From positions 1 through 64,000 of IMG/VR virus record IMGVR_UViG_3300009506_000005: a DNA stretch of 64,000 nucleotides. The stretch is one strand, 5' to 3'. The first letter of the stretch is position 1. Each line of letters opens with the position of its first letter. The DNA is from a virus. The notes below the pieces were generated by a model, which made no database searches, was not told the DNA's origin, and saw only the letters and a list, made by a program, of their open reading frames with translations. The translations under genes were made by a program, and so were the position numbers. Positions 17,757-26,397 of the stretch are shown one piece after another.

Positions 17757-18989
17757 ATGAAAGAGAATCGCATCATCACCACCCGGTCAGCCGGCCGTTT
17801 TCTGACTTGCCGCCGGCGCTATCGCATGGAAATACTAGGCAAGCTCTCAAGGAACTCTCGTCCGTTCCGCCGTTCCCGCGACATGGACGATGCCATCCGA
17901 GACATGCTCACCGCTGGGCACCTGGCCGTCTTCCATGGGGACAACCACGAGGTCCGGATGGAGCAGGCGCTCCACCACTGGCTGGAGGGCGTGGCCGGCG
18001 ATGACGAGGAGGCGCGCGAGGCGTTCAAGATCGCGGCCAATATCGCGAAGCGCTACTTCCTCACCATCAACACCGGTGCGATCGTATCGGACTCTGACGG
18101 CCAGCCGGTGATTGCCCGCCAGGTGAGTGCCCCCATCTCTGTGCCGTGCCTCAAGTGCGGCGGCCTGGGCTGTGAGAGCTGCCAGAAGATGTCCGAGCCC
18201 GGCTGGAGACGCGCGTCTCGCTGGGCGTTCGCCACCACCCTGGATCTGGCCGTCGAGAACCGTGGCGAGGCGTGGCTCATTGTGCGGCGCATGACAAGTG
18301 ATTCGGACCGCCGGAAGATCGCCGATGGCCTGGAGCTGCGCTTCAACGACAACGGTCTTGTCTGGGCGCTCTCCGCTATTCTCGGGCGCCCCGTGGCCGG
18401 TATCATGTACGAGGTGATTCGGCGCGCCATACCAAAGGATCCGGCGACTGTCAAGTGCCGCAAATGCGGGGGCAGCGGTACCGTCAAGAAGGGCTGGCAG
18501 GACACCGGTGGTGGCTGGCATGAGATGGAGTGCGATGCCTGCAACGAGTCCGGCGTGGGCGGCATCTCGAAGGCTCCTTGTGATACGGATCTGGAGACGT
18601 GGTGGGCCACGGCCAATAGGTACCCCCACCTCAATCAGGAGAAGCTCAAGGCCGATCACGCCAAGCAGCTCGAAGACCTGCGGAGCAACGGCGAGACCTT
18701 CATCTGGAGGTACGCCCGCCGCGTCTCCACCGAGGATATGGCCAGCTGGAGGAACGAAATCTACCAGGTGGCAAAGGACATCGAGCACGCGCAGCGAGAC
18801 GTCCGGTGGCCGCGGAATCCTGGAGCTTGCAACGCTCCGGGACGCCCGTGCCCCTACCGGATGATCTGCGCGAAGAAGAACCCATCGCAGATGGAGTACT
18901 TCTCCGAGGTCCCGGTGCCCGAGGCCCTTCAACCCTGGCGCCCGGCGTTCGCGCGGCAGGTAGCTGACGTAGCGAAGGCAGCGCCATGA
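17757..18989 (+). CDS. PD-(D/E)XK nuclease with Fe-S-type cysteines and zinc knuckles
   Basis: 410 residues. N-terminus ITTRSAGRFLTCRRRYRMEI resembles the Cas4/AddB start in which one cysteine joins three C-terminal ones; here the latter are in CNAPGRPCPYRMIC near residue 360-375, so a 4Fe-4S cluster is plausible. A central LDLAVENRGEAWLIV strand could supply the D and E of the nuclease core. Two CxxCxGxG-like knuckles, CLKCGGLGCESC (about 138) and CRKCGGSG with CDAC (about 235-265), resemble DnaJ zinc fingers and are an unusual insertion. Likely DNA end-processing nuclease working with the recombination genes downstream. Motif-based call. Confidence 0.65.
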   Translation: MKENRIITTRSAGRFLTCRRRYRMEILGKLSRNSRPFRRSRDMDDAIRDMLTAGHLAVFHGDNHEVRMEQALHHWLEGVAGDDEEAREAFKIAANIAKRYFLTINTGAIVSDSDGQPVIARQVSAPISVPCLKCGGLGCESCQKMSEPGWRRASRWAFATTLDLAVENRGEAWLIVRRMTSDSDRRKIADGLELRFNDNGLVWALSAILGRPVAGIMYEVIRRAIPKDPATVKCRKCGGSGTVKKGWQDTGGGWHEMECDACNESGVGGISKAPCDTDLETWWATANRYPHLNQEKLKADHAKQLEDLRSNGETFIWRYARRVSTEDMASWRNEIYQVAKDIEHAQRDVRWPRNPGACNAPGRPCPYRMICAKKNPSQMEYFSEVPVPEALQPWRPAFARQVADVAKAAP

Positions 18990-19168
18990 GCGACTTCATC
19001 CAGTGCCCGCCGAAGTTCACTGACCTGTGCTGCAAGGTGTGCCGCGTGCGCCTGCGTGAGAACGAGCTTTCTGCGTCAAGGGCGAAGAGAATTCCGCCGC
19101 AGTGTCCGTACTGTGGATCGGTCCTGTTCAAGATCAAGGAACACGCGAGGAGGAATCATGCCGGATAG
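18986..19168 (+). CDS. Small zinc-ribbon protein
   Basis: 60 residues, ATG overlapping the nuclease stop by four bases. Cysteine pairs CKVC (about 16-19) and CPYC (about 40-43) form a zinc ribbon; the tail is basic with H-x-x-x-x-H. Coupled to the nuclease, so it may be an accessory DNA- or protein-binding subunit. Function unknown. Confidence 0.6.
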   Translation: MSDFIQCPPKFTDLCCKVCRVRLRENELSASRAKRIPPQCPYCGSVLFKIKEHARRNHAG

Positions 19169-19826
19169 CAAGCCAGCGATCGGGAATCTCGTCAGGTTTA
19201 TCTATCTCAGTGGAGGAGAGAAACAGGAGCACTCCGGGGACATCTTCAAGATCACAAGCAAGCGGCGCGTCATCGCCGAGGCCTCCGGGATCGGCGTCTA
19301 CCAGGGGATATCGTTGAAGCGGATCTTAGAGATGCACTTCACGCCAATCGGCGGGATGGATGGCTGGGTCCTCTTCTGCTTCGAGGAGCAGAGGGCGATC
19401 GGAAAGCGCCTCTTTGACAAGCGGGTGAAGAAGCTGGAGCGGACGTTGGAGAGGAAGAGAGGCATTCGCATCCGCATGGTCAAGCAGCCCCCGGTGACGA
19501 TCGAGGAGATGGCTCCAACATGCAACATCGGGATTGTGGGCAACGCGGAGAAAGGCTCTGTGCAGACGCCCATCCTGTTCCCGGCGCCGAAGATGAGGGT
19601 CAGGATCGGGCGCCTGGGATTCCATACTTCGAAGGATCTGGACCTCCGGGCCTATCGCCAGTTGTGGTGGAGGTTCTACTGGCGGCGCGGTGACTACGAT
19701 CCGGCCGCTGAATTTCGCGAGACCTTCGGAGACAGTCCATGTCTCTGCGAGAAGTCCATGGAGCTGTTCCGCAAGACGGGGAAGCCACTCCATCTCGTCC
19801 CGATGTCAGATGGTGAGACGAAATGA
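19158..19826 (+). CDS. Conserved-looking protein, unknown function
   Basis: 222 residues; ATG 19158 chosen for the strong AGGAGGAA ribosome-binding site, giving a short overlap with the previous gene. Basic central part (RLFDKRVKKLERTLERKRG) and an aromatic C-terminal segment (YRQLWWRFYWRRGDYDPAAEF) with a later CLC. No membrane segment, no recognised family. Ends in an ATGA overlap with the coiled-coil gene. Confidence 0.55.
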   Translation: MPDSKPAIGNLVRFIYLSGGEKQEHSGDIFKITSKRRVIAEASGIGVYQGISLKRILEMHFTPIGGMDGWVLFCFEEQRAIGKRLFDKRVKKLERTLERKRGIRIRMVKQPPVTIEEMAPTCNIGIVGNAEKGSVQTPILFPAPKMRVRIGRLGFHTSKDLDLRAYRQLWWRFYWRRGDYDPAAEFRETFGDSPCLCEKSMELFRKTGKPLHLVPMSDGETK

Positions 19827-20542
19827 ACGAAGAGAAGCTGTCTACATTTCGAGATCCAATAGAGGCTGTGCGCAACGAGGCAATCGACGCGCTGTGCGCC
19901 CGCAATGCAGAACTCCAATTCCAGCTTGACCAGGTGAGCGCACGCCGCGCCGAGGCAGTGGAGAAGATCGAGGAGTACCGCGGGAAGCTCGCAGAGTTGA
20001 GGGAGGAATGCGAGTGTAATAGAGACTACGCCGATGGAGTGCAGGAGGAGCGCCACATCCTATATGATGATCTGAGGGCGCTCAATCGACTCATGGACGG
20101 CGAAGAACTAGATGATGACGTCGATCCGGTTGATGGACTCAGGGAATCCATTGAAGCATGGCAGGCCGATCATCTTGATCTGCGGCGTGAAATAACGTCA
20201 TTGAGCAATCAGCTCGCCACTGCTCGTGGCCATTTGGCTGCGAGAAATTTGAAGATAGCCGCTGTCACAAAACGTGTAGATAAAGCGGAGGCTGAGGCAG
20301 ATCGATTGCTGAAAAACGAGCGGGATGTGTCTTGCGTGATCGATCTGATCAGGGACAGCAAATATGTGGAGCTAGAGGTTGAGGACTGTGGCTACAAAGA
20401 TCATGTAGAGCGCACATACGAGACGGCTGGCCAGGGATCGGAAATGTTCGTCAGATGCCCTGACGGAGGGAACCTGCCCCTCTCCTCATTTCTCTCGAAG
20501 ATCGTTTGCATTCTGCAAGCTGACAAGGAAGGCGCGTTTTGA
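19823..20542 (+). CDS. Coiled-coil protein, unknown
   Basis: 239 residues, ATGA overlap with the gene before. Continuous heptads over most of the length (AELQFQLDQVSARRAEAVEK; REITSLSNQLATARGHLAAR), then a short folded C-terminus. Base composition is visibly less GC-rich than the neighbours, suggesting different origin. Such phage coiled-coil proteins often are scaffolds or Ead/DUF-type accessory proteins; no specific role can be read. Confidence 0.55.
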   Translation: MNEEKLSTFRDPIEAVRNEAIDALCARNAELQFQLDQVSARRAEAVEKIEEYRGKLAELREECECNRDYADGVQEERHILYDDLRALNRLMDGEELDDDVDPVDGLRESIEAWQADHLDLRREITSLSNQLATARGHLAARNLKIAAVTKRVDKAEAEADRLLKNERDVSCVIDLIRDSKYVELEVEDCGYKDHVERTYETAGQGSEMFVRCPDGGNLPLSSFLSKIVCILQADKEGAF

Positions 20543-21402
20543 ACCACGAGAACATGACAGCCGAAGAGCGGGCGCGGGAGATGCGCCGCCAATCCCACGA
20601 GCGTCTGGCAGAGATCCTCAAGGAGGCGCAGCGCGAGGCGATCCGTGTCCAGGCGTTTGACGAGGTGCTGGGGGAGGACACGCTGGAGGGGTCCATCGCG
20701 CGCCCTTTCTTGGCCTTCTCGGAATCGCACCCAGCGAGGGCGCTGCCCCCTCCGTCCGAGGACTCGGCGGAACCATCGAGCCCATCACCATCGACATCAC
20801 CGCCGCCTCGAACGAAGAAGACGGTGGCGGGATCGGAGCGCCTGAAAGAGCTGGCGTCAGCGCTCAAGAACTTGGGCTTCAAGACGGGCCAGGTGGCGAA
20901 GGCCATCCGCGAGATCCCGGAGGAGGACATCGAGGACGAGCCCTTCGAGGATCTGGTCAAGAAGGCCCTGTCTCTACTGGGGAAGAAGAATGGGAAGAGC
21001 ACACCGCCTACCAAGAAGAGGCGGGTGGTGGCGCGGAAGAAGGTGGCCGTCAAGAAGAAGAAGGTGGCGGCGAAGAAGAAGCCGGAGAAGAAGGCGAAAC
21101 GACAGCGGACATCCTCCTCCGGCGTCTCCGTAAAAGAGCGCATAAAGATGGTGCTCGAACGCCACGGCGCCGCGTGGCTGACATCGCGCGATATTATCGA
21201 CCTCGCGATGCAGGAGTTCAAAGACCGGATCGCCTACCAGAACGTGGTCAACGCGATCGCCCTGGAAAAGAAGCGGCCGGACACGTGGCTGCGGGTCTAC
21301 TCCCAGGGGCGCGGGAAGCGGGCGTGGTACTCGTTACACCCGAGGAGCGGAGGAACCGCACCGAGCGTGCCGGAAGGCGCGCTGGCCCGGAACAAAGGAT
21401 AG
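20539..21402 (+). CDS. Histone-H1-like protein: RuvA-C-like, lysine-rich, winged-helix
   Basis: 287 residues if started at TTG 20539, which overlaps the previous TGA and has AAGGAAGG six bases upstream; ATG 20554 is the alternative. Residues about 95-130 (KELASALKNLGFKTGQVAKA) match the pattern of the RuvA C-terminal three-helix domain. Residues about 155-190 are almost all lysine, alanine, arginine and valine, as in bacterial H1-like histones. Residues about 197-255 (VKERIKMVLERHGAAWLTSR) look like a HARE/winged-helix DNA-binding domain. Probable nucleoid-type DNA-binding protein of the phage, perhaps guiding recombination; the domain combination is unusual. Confidence 0.6.
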   Translation: MNHENMTAEERAREMRRQSHERLAEILKEAQREAIRVQAFDEVLGEDTLEGSIARPFLAFSESHPARALPPPSEDSAEPSSPSPSTSPPPRTKKTVAGSERLKELASALKNLGFKTGQVAKAIREIPEEDIEDEPFEDLVKKALSLLGKKNGKSTPPTKKRRVVARKKVAVKKKKVAAKKKPEKKAKRQRTSSSGVSVKERIKMVLERHGAAWLTSRDIIDLAMQEFKDRIAYQNVVNAIALEKKRPDTWLRVYSQGRGKRAWYSLHPRSGGTAPSVPEGALARNKG

Positions 21403-21420
21403 TCGGGAGGAACTGTTCAC

Positions 21421-21830
21421 GTGGAGTCACGGAGCCGAGCAAGAAGATCACGAAGGCGAAGCTCGAACCAGGGCGTCTTGCCTACCCAGAGAAGATCAGG
21501 CGCCCGCGGTCTCGCGCTGAGTGCGGCCTCGTCCCGCGCCCTTGTGTATTCGTTGGCTGCCCTTTCAACCTGTACCTCGATGTCAACGAAGCCACCGGCG
21601 GTATCAAGTACAACTTCCCGGAGGTCGAGCCTGACGAGATGCAGGATTCCTGCGCCTTGGATCTGGCCGAGGAGGGCGGCCTCACTCTCGAAGATGTGGG
21701 GGCCGTCATGAACCTGACGCGGGAGAGGATCAGGCAGATAGAGATGAGCGGGCTGGCGAAGCTCGCCGAAGACACCGTGATGGAAAAGATGGCTGGAGAG
21801 GCGGCCGAGGAAAGGGGAAAGAAAGAATGA
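21421..21830 (+). CDS. Sigma-70 region 4-like regulator, start unclear
   Basis: The C-terminal part reads GLTLEDVGAVMNLTRERIRQ followed by IEMSGLAKL, a clear sigma region 4.2 helix-turn-helix; upstream is a cysteine segment (AECGLVPRPCVFVGCPF) and NLYLDVN. No ATG, GTG or TTG opens this frame between the previous stop (21402) and the conserved part. A GGGAGG site sits ten bases before GTG 21421, but that GTG is in another frame by one base: a missing base, a frameshift or a rare start codon must be invoked. Coordinates begin at the GTG. It lacks regions 2 and 3 and so is probably a DNA-binding regulator. Confidence 0.6.
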
Positions 21831-22561
21831 TCAAGCTCAGTGAATACAACACCGGCGACCGGGTGTGGGGGATGGAGCTTCCCCCCGTTTCCGAGGCTCC
21901 GAATCTTGACATCAAGGAAGTCTCGGCCCTGTGCAATCTGAGGCCGCAGGAGTTTATTTTCCTCTCGCCAAACAAGAGCGGCTTCGAAGCGCTCTTGGCG
22001 CACGCAGAAACAGGCGTGGTGAGTTCATGGCCACCGGAGAAGCTCTTCCTTGATCGCCCGAAAGCCATCTCCTCAGTGCAGGAAGAGATCCGCGAGAAGA
22101 TCACCCAGCTGGAGACGGCTCTCGCCCGGAACAGCAAGCTGCTCGGGGAGAAGGAGGATGGTGCCGAGGCAGGCGGCCACAACACGGCGGCCGACATCCA
22201 GGATCTGGAGAAGCGTCTGTCCCACGCCAACGGCGCGCTCGAAGACATCCGGACTCTCGCCACGTCCTGCGTGGGTAAGGACGACCCCGAGCAGTTGCAC
22301 AAGTTCGCCCAGGCTATCCTGGAGCGGATTCTCACGAGCGCCTCATCCGAGTGGTCGGAGCCCGGCTGGTATCGACACGAGTGGGAGGAGGAGCTCTGGG
22401 AGCGCTACCTTTCCGGCGACCTCAAGGCGTGCGCCACTGACGCGCCCTCGATCGAGGTGTCCCGCTCACTGTTCAGCAAGAAGGGTGATCCCGCCGACCT
22501 GCCCAGGAACCAGATCCTGGAGGGGATGGAGAAGGCCGAGCAAGAGAAGGCGTCCGAGTAG
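21827..22561 (+). CDS. Unknown protein with central coiled coil
   Basis: 244 residues, ATGA overlap with the sigma-like gene. The N-terminal 80 residues look folded (LCNLRPQEFIFLSPNKSGFE), the middle is coiled coil (EEIREKITQLETALARNSKL), and the C-terminus is rich in tryptophan and acidic residues (WYRHEWEEELWERYLSGDLK). No family recognised. Translational coupling suggests joint production with the regulator. Confidence 0.5.
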   Translation: MIKLSEYNTGDRVWGMELPPVSEAPNLDIKEVSALCNLRPQEFIFLSPNKSGFEALLAHAETGVVSSWPPEKLFLDRPKAISSVQEEIREKITQLETALARNSKLLGEKEDGAEAGGHNTAADIQDLEKRLSHANGALEDIRTLATSCVGKDDPEQLHKFAQAILERILTSASSEWSEPGWYRHEWEEELWERYLSGDLKACATDAPSIEVSRSLFSKKGDPADLPRNQILEGMEKAEQEKASE

Positions 22562-22963
22562 ATGGGCTACGCTGGAGCAAATTGGATCGAGCGCCAGCCG
22601 GATTGTGGTGGCCTGTCCGAGCTTGGGCGCGAGGCAGCTGACCTTCTCGGTGACGTGTTCCTCGGGATCTACCATCTCAACCACCGCTCACTCTCCCGCG
22701 TAGAGTGGGGTGATTCCCGCTGTATCAGGGTGACAATCGGCCGCGAGCTGGCGACGTTTGATGGAGACGAACTCACGCGTCTCGTAGTTCTTGGTCACCA
22801 CCGGATGCTTCGGGTTGCTGTCGATGGCCGGGCCCCTGGTTTTCTCCGGGTGACGATCACGAAGAGGACTGGCCGCACCGGGAGCATGTTCGAGCGCATG
22901 CCCACGCTCGAAGACCACGCCAAGGAACTAGAGAAGCACTACCGGCGCGAGGGTGCGTGGTAA
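22562..22963 (+). CDS. Small protein, unknown
   Basis: 133 residues, ATG directly after the preceding TAG. Mixed alpha/beta character with beta segments CIRVTIGRELATFDGDEL and FLRVTITKRTGRTG. No motifs, no signal peptide. Member of the operon running to the recombinase genes. Confidence 0.45.
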   Translation: MGYAGANWIERQPDCGGLSELGREAADLLGDVFLGIYHLNHRSLSRVEWGDSRCIRVTIGRELATFDGDELTRLVVLGHHRMLRVAVDGRAPGFLRVTITKRTGRTGSMFERMPTLEDHAKELEKHYRREGAW

Positions 22964-22972
22964 GGAGGTGCG

Positions 22973-23194
22973 ATGAGCGATCTCATAGCTTTCGCCATGA
23001 AGCAGGCAGCGAGGGATTTCGGAGGCGACGATGGCGTATTTAACGCGGCCGGTTTCTCCGATGCATTCACTCGCCTTTCAAGAACCAAATCCCCACTTGA
23101 TGGGCGCGTCGTCGAGGTGATGTTGTGGGGGCGGCCTGACGTGGATCAGCTTTCTGGCGGCTCACACTACAAGCTAAGGCAGAACGGAGGCTGA
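22973..23194 (+). CDS. Small protein, unknown
   Basis: 73 residues, ATG behind AAGGAGGTG, a near-consensus ribosome-binding site. N-terminal helix (LIAFAMKQAARDFGGDDG) then a short loop-rich tail. No family recognised. Confidence 0.45.
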   Translation: MSDLIAFAMKQAARDFGGDDGVFNAAGFSDAFTRLSRTKSPLDGRVVEVMLWGRPDVDQLSGGSHYKLRQNGG

Positions 23195-23197
23195 CCC

Positions 23198-23650
23198 ATG
23201 TCAGAGATCAAGCCGAAGATGATAAATGGCAAGGCGGTGTGCGATCGCAGCTGCCCTTCATGCGAAGAGAAGTCCAACTGGACGACCGTATTCTTGTGCA
23301 GCCACACCGATCAACAGGTTTTGCAGTACGTAGACTATGATGATCCATGCGTGCCCTACTACCACGAACGGTGCGCCGAACTCGAAGCAGGGCGCGACAA
23401 GGCGATAGAGTTGGCAGTGCGCTTTGGCGGGATCGATGGCGACCACCACAAGGCATGGGTGATCGACCAGATGGTTCGAGCACTGACCGGGTGTCCGATG
23501 GTGAAGAAGACGGCGAAAGATTTTGAGGGCAAAGAGTACGAGTACGAGTGCCAGGGAGAGTCAGAAGAGTATGTGGAGCTCGTGCGCGAAGCGAAGAATG
23601 GGGAGGACGGTCCCGAAACGTACAGTTGGAATGAAGGGATAGCGCCATGA
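23198..23650 (+). CDS. Cysteine-rich accessory protein, paralog of next gene
   Basis: 150 residues. Begins MSEIKPKMINGKAVCDRSCP, followed by CEEK and further cysteines (metal-binding look), and contains DGDHHKAWVIDQMVRAL, a motif I associate with small accessory proteins of many phages. The first 17 residues align with those of the next gene (IKPRMEDGIPICDSDCP), so the pair probably arose by duplication of the N-terminal part. Confidence 0.5.
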   Translation: MSEIKPKMINGKAVCDRSCPSCEEKSNWTTVFLCSHTDQQVLQYVDYDDPCVPYYHERCAELEAGRDKAIELAVRFGGIDGDHHKAWVIDQMVRALTGCPMVKKTAKDFEGKEYEYECQGESEEYVELVREAKNGEDGPETYSWNEGIAP

Positions 23651-24345
23651 ATGACAACATCAAGCCGAGAATGGAAGATGGTATCCCGATTTGTGACAGC
23701 GATTGCCCGCCGGAGATTGGCTATTATCAGTGCGCGGTAGCCCAGGACGAGTGCCCTGCCTACTACCGATCCGCCTTAGCCGATGAGCGCAAGAAGCGGA
23801 TCGCTCTCAACAAGGGTCTGAATCAGATCCTGAATCTGTTCCCGGAATCGAAGGCAAAGCTGGGACTCAGCGGGGCACCGGCATCGTGCCATCGCGAAGA
23901 AGACTGGATGGATGAGCACGTCCAGGCCGTTGTTGCCGAAGTGGAAGACAATGTGTCCGATGCTCAGGCCGAGATTGAGCGGCTGAAACAAGAGGCATTG
24001 AATGACGCCTCTAGCATAGGTGCATACCAGGGTCGCGGAGATGGGTGGAAGCACCGCGCCGAGGAAGCGGAAGCCTCCCCGGCTAAGGTGCCGCTCATCA
24101 AGGAGATGGCAGGCGAGGAGCTGAATCGGGTTCTCGATGTCTGCGCAAAGATGGCCGAGGAGATATTGGATCGCCGCCACAAGATGCGCGACCTGGATCC
24201 GCGATGGTACATCTCTCAGGACATTGCCGAGGAATACGGTGTCGGCGTTGCCTGTGATCCAGATCGTCTCGGCAGGACGGAAGACTCCCCCGATCTGATT
24301 GATACCCTCCTCGCTACGCCATCCACCAAGAAGGAGAGCGAATGA
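23647..24345 (+). CDS. Cysteine-motif accessory protein with coiled coil
   Basis: 232 residues, ATGA overlap. N-terminal C-x3-C and CAVAQDEC cluster shared in outline with the previous gene, then a coiled-coil (DNVSDAQAEIERLKQEALND) and a helical C-terminal part. It overlaps the exonuclease gene by four bases. Function unknown; possibly an early accessory protein. Confidence 0.5.
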   Translation: MNDNIKPRMEDGIPICDSDCPPEIGYYQCAVAQDECPAYYRSALADERKKRIALNKGLNQILNLFPESKAKLGLSGAPASCHREEDWMDEHVQAVVAEVEDNVSDAQAEIERLKQEALNDASSIGAYQGRGDGWKHRAEEAEASPAKVPLIKEMAGEELNRVLDVCAKMAEEILDRRHKMRDLDPRWYISQDIAEEYGVGVACDPDRLGRTEDSPDLIDTLLATPSTKKESE

Positions 24346-25319
24346 TCACCTCCCGCGAAGACTGGTTGGAGGCGCGCCTCAACGGCATCGGCGGCAGCGA
24401 GGCACCCGTCATCTACAACGGCTCCGTCTACGATCGCACGATCATGGACCTGTACCTGGAGAAGCGCCGCATCGTCGAGCCCCCAGATATCAGCCACAAG
24501 CCGGACATCCAGCGAGGCAACTGGTTGGAGTCCATCGTCGCCAAGATCTATGCCAAGGAGCATGGCGTGGACGTGGACGCGCCCTTGGACAAGGTGGACC
24601 AGTGGAACCGCTTCTTCCACTGGAGTGACGAGCACCCATTCATGTTCGCGAACATCGACTTCCGGATCCGGGGCGCGAAGGTCATGGGGGAGATCAAGTG
24701 CCCGCGCGTCCGTGGCTTCATGAAGGTCTCGCGCGAGGGGCTCCACGAGCACTACCTGCTCCAGGTCATGCACGATATGGCAGTGACCGGGGACGAGCGC
24801 TGCGTCTTCCTCGTGTTCTCGGCGGAGATGTGGAAGCTCCACGTGGAGATCATCGAGCGGGACGAAGCCCTCATCTCCAAGATCATCGACGCGAATCGCG
24901 CGTTCTGGGACTGCGTGGAGCGGGGCCAGCCACCGGTGCATGAGGCGCCGGGCTCCAAGGAGAAGGTGACGGCCAAGAGCGAGAAGATGCCGGACGCCGG
25001 CGACTCGGAGATCGTGCGGCTGGAGACCCCGGACTTCTCGTCTGCCGTGAAGCAGTACCAGGAGGCCCAGGATCTGATCGCCGAGGTCACCGAGATCAAG
25101 AACGAGGCCAAGAAGCAGGCCATCGACCTCATGGGGAAAGCGGAGATCGCCGAGGGCGGCGGGTGCCGGGTCTTCCACAAGGAGGTCCCCGGGAGGAAGA
25201 CGCTGGACAAGAAGGCGCTCCAGGCCAACCACCCGGACATCGACCTCAAGAAGTTCGAGAAAGTGGGCAAGCCGTTCCGGCAGTTCAGGATATTCAACAC
25301 CTCGGCCGACGCCGAGTAA
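24342..25319 (+). CDS. YqaJ-family (lambda Exo-like) exonuclease
   Basis: 325 residues. GIGGSEA (residues 15-21) opens the YqaJ domain, then RGNWLESIVAKIY (about 60), aspartate in ANIDFRI (about 106) and GEIKCPR with E117 and K119, the PD-(D/E)XK catalytic set. Downstream helices (LHEHYLLQVMHDMAVTG) match the family. The C-terminal 100 residues are an extra charged region. A 5'-3' exonuclease generating single strands for the RecT protein encoded 24 bases downstream; together a Red/RecET-type system. Confidence 0.9.
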   Translation: MITSREDWLEARLNGIGGSEAPVIYNGSVYDRTIMDLYLEKRRIVEPPDISHKPDIQRGNWLESIVAKIYAKEHGVDVDAPLDKVDQWNRFFHWSDEHPFMFANIDFRIRGAKVMGEIKCPRVRGFMKVSREGLHEHYLLQVMHDMAVTGDERCVFLVFSAEMWKLHVEIIERDEALISKIIDANRAFWDCVERGQPPVHEAPGSKEKVTAKSEKMPDAGDSEIVRLETPDFSSAVKQYQEAQDLIAEVTEIKNEAKKQAIDLMGKAEIAEGGGCRVFHKEVPGRKTLDKKALQANHPDIDLKKFEKVGKPFRQFRIFNTSADAE

Positions 25320-25343
25320 CAACGAGAGAAGGAGAGAGATACG

Positions 25344-26309
25344 ATGCCGAAGAAGAAAGACGAACAGGACAAACAGAACCAGGCGCAAGGGAACCAGGGG
25401 CAGGAGCAGGGCCAGAACACGCAGCTCGCCAAGCCGTCTCCCCTCGCGACCATCCGTGACATGATGGTCGCGAAGAAGAACCAGTTCGCTGTGGCGCTGC
25501 CCAAGCTGATCGACCCCGCCCGCTTTATGCGCGTGGTGATGACCACCATCAAGGCCGACGGTAACCTCCTGGACTGCACCCCGGACTCCCTGTTCCGCGC
25601 GGTGCTGGCCTCGGCACAGGTGGGACTGGAGCCGGACCCCGTGCTCGGTCACGCCTACCTCATCCCGTTCTGGAACAACAAACGTGGCGTGCGCGAGGCC
25701 CAGTTCCTGATCGGCTACAAGGGGCTCATCGAGCTCGCCCGCCGCAGCGGCCAGGTCATCTCCATCTCGGCGCAGGTGGTCTACGATGCGGACGAGTTCG
25801 AGTTCAACTACGGCCTGGAGTCCGATACCCTCTCCCACAAGCCGAAGCTCGGGAACGAGGACCGGGGTGCCCCCAAGGCCGTCTGGGCGAAGGCCGTGCT
25901 CAAGGATGGCGGCCGGGCATTCGAGGTCATGTCCGTCGCCGATGTGGAGAAGATCCGCAAGATGTCCAAGGCCGGGGACTTCGGGCCTTGGAAGGACCAC
26001 TGGGATGAGATGGCCAGGAAGACCGCCGTCCGCAAGCTGGCAAAGTACCTGCCCCTCTCGCCCGAGTTCCAGCGGGCGGCCGCCATCGACGAGGCCCTGG
26101 AGCTCGGCCACTCGGCGGACCAGATCTTCGCCGAGCTCGAAGTCCTGGATGATGAGCAATCCGATCAGACCGAGCAAGGCGCTGTCGAGAGCACTGGCAC
26201 CCAGGGCAAGCTCGATGACCTCAAGAACAAGGCCGCGGCCGTGAAGGGCTCTCAGACGCCCGAGGATGGCGCCACGCCCGAGACCGGGCCCGAGGCAGCC
26301 AAGGAGTAG
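25344..26309 (+). CDS. recT: RecT-family single-strand annealing protein
   Basis: 321 residues behind GAAGGAGAGAG. Characteristic RecT sequence: MTTIKADGNLLDCTPDSLFR, AVLASAQVGLEPD, GHAYLIPFWNNKRG, FLIGYKGLIELARRSGQV and MARKTAVRKLAKYLPLSP. The N-terminal 35 residues are glutamine-rich and the last 60 acidic, both outside the core. It anneals complementary strands produced by the adjacent YqaJ exonuclease. A hairpin terminator follows the stop. Confidence 0.93.
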   Translation: MPKKKDEQDKQNQAQGNQGQEQGQNTQLAKPSPLATIRDMMVAKKNQFAVALPKLIDPARFMRVVMTTIKADGNLLDCTPDSLFRAVLASAQVGLEPDPVLGHAYLIPFWNNKRGVREAQFLIGYKGLIELARRSGQVISISAQVVYDADEFEFNYGLESDTLSHKPKLGNEDRGAPKAVWAKAVLKDGGRAFEVMSVADVEKIRKMSKAGDFGPWKDHWDEMARKTAVRKLAKYLPLSPEFQRAAAIDEALELGHSADQIFAELEVLDDEQSDQTEQGAVESTGTQGKLDDLKNKAAAVKGSQTPEDGATPETGPEAAKE

Positions 26310-26311
26310 GA

Positions 26312-26352
26312 GCGCCGGCTGAGCGGCGCGTGGGAAGCTCCCAGCGGGTTTT
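26312..26352 (+). terminator. Probable terminator after recT
   Basis: Two stems follow the recT stop: GCGCCG (26312) with CGGCGC (26324) and TGGGA (26331) with TCCCA (26339), then GCGGGTTTT ending at 26352. The T run is short, so efficiency is uncertain. It sits directly before a promoter, marking an operon boundary. Confidence 0.5.
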
Positions 26353-26362
26353 CGCGCGCCGC

Positions 26363-26392
26363 TTGACTCCGGCCACCGAGCGACGGTATGGT
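26363..26392 (+). promoter_or_regulatory. Sigma70-type promoter of replication initiator
   Basis: TTGACT (26363-26368), 18-base spacer, TATGGT (26387-26392). Predicted start about 26398-26400, which coincides with the first base of a long stem. Drives the initiator gene through a leader of about 136 bases. Confidence 0.65.
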
Positions 26393-26397
26393 CGGGG

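Noticed and set aside
21421-21711. GTG-started frame with a good ribosome-binding site over the sigma-like gene
   Set aside because: Product is Ser/Arg-rich noise; the conserved sigma region is one frame away. Kept only as evidence for a missing base or frameshift.
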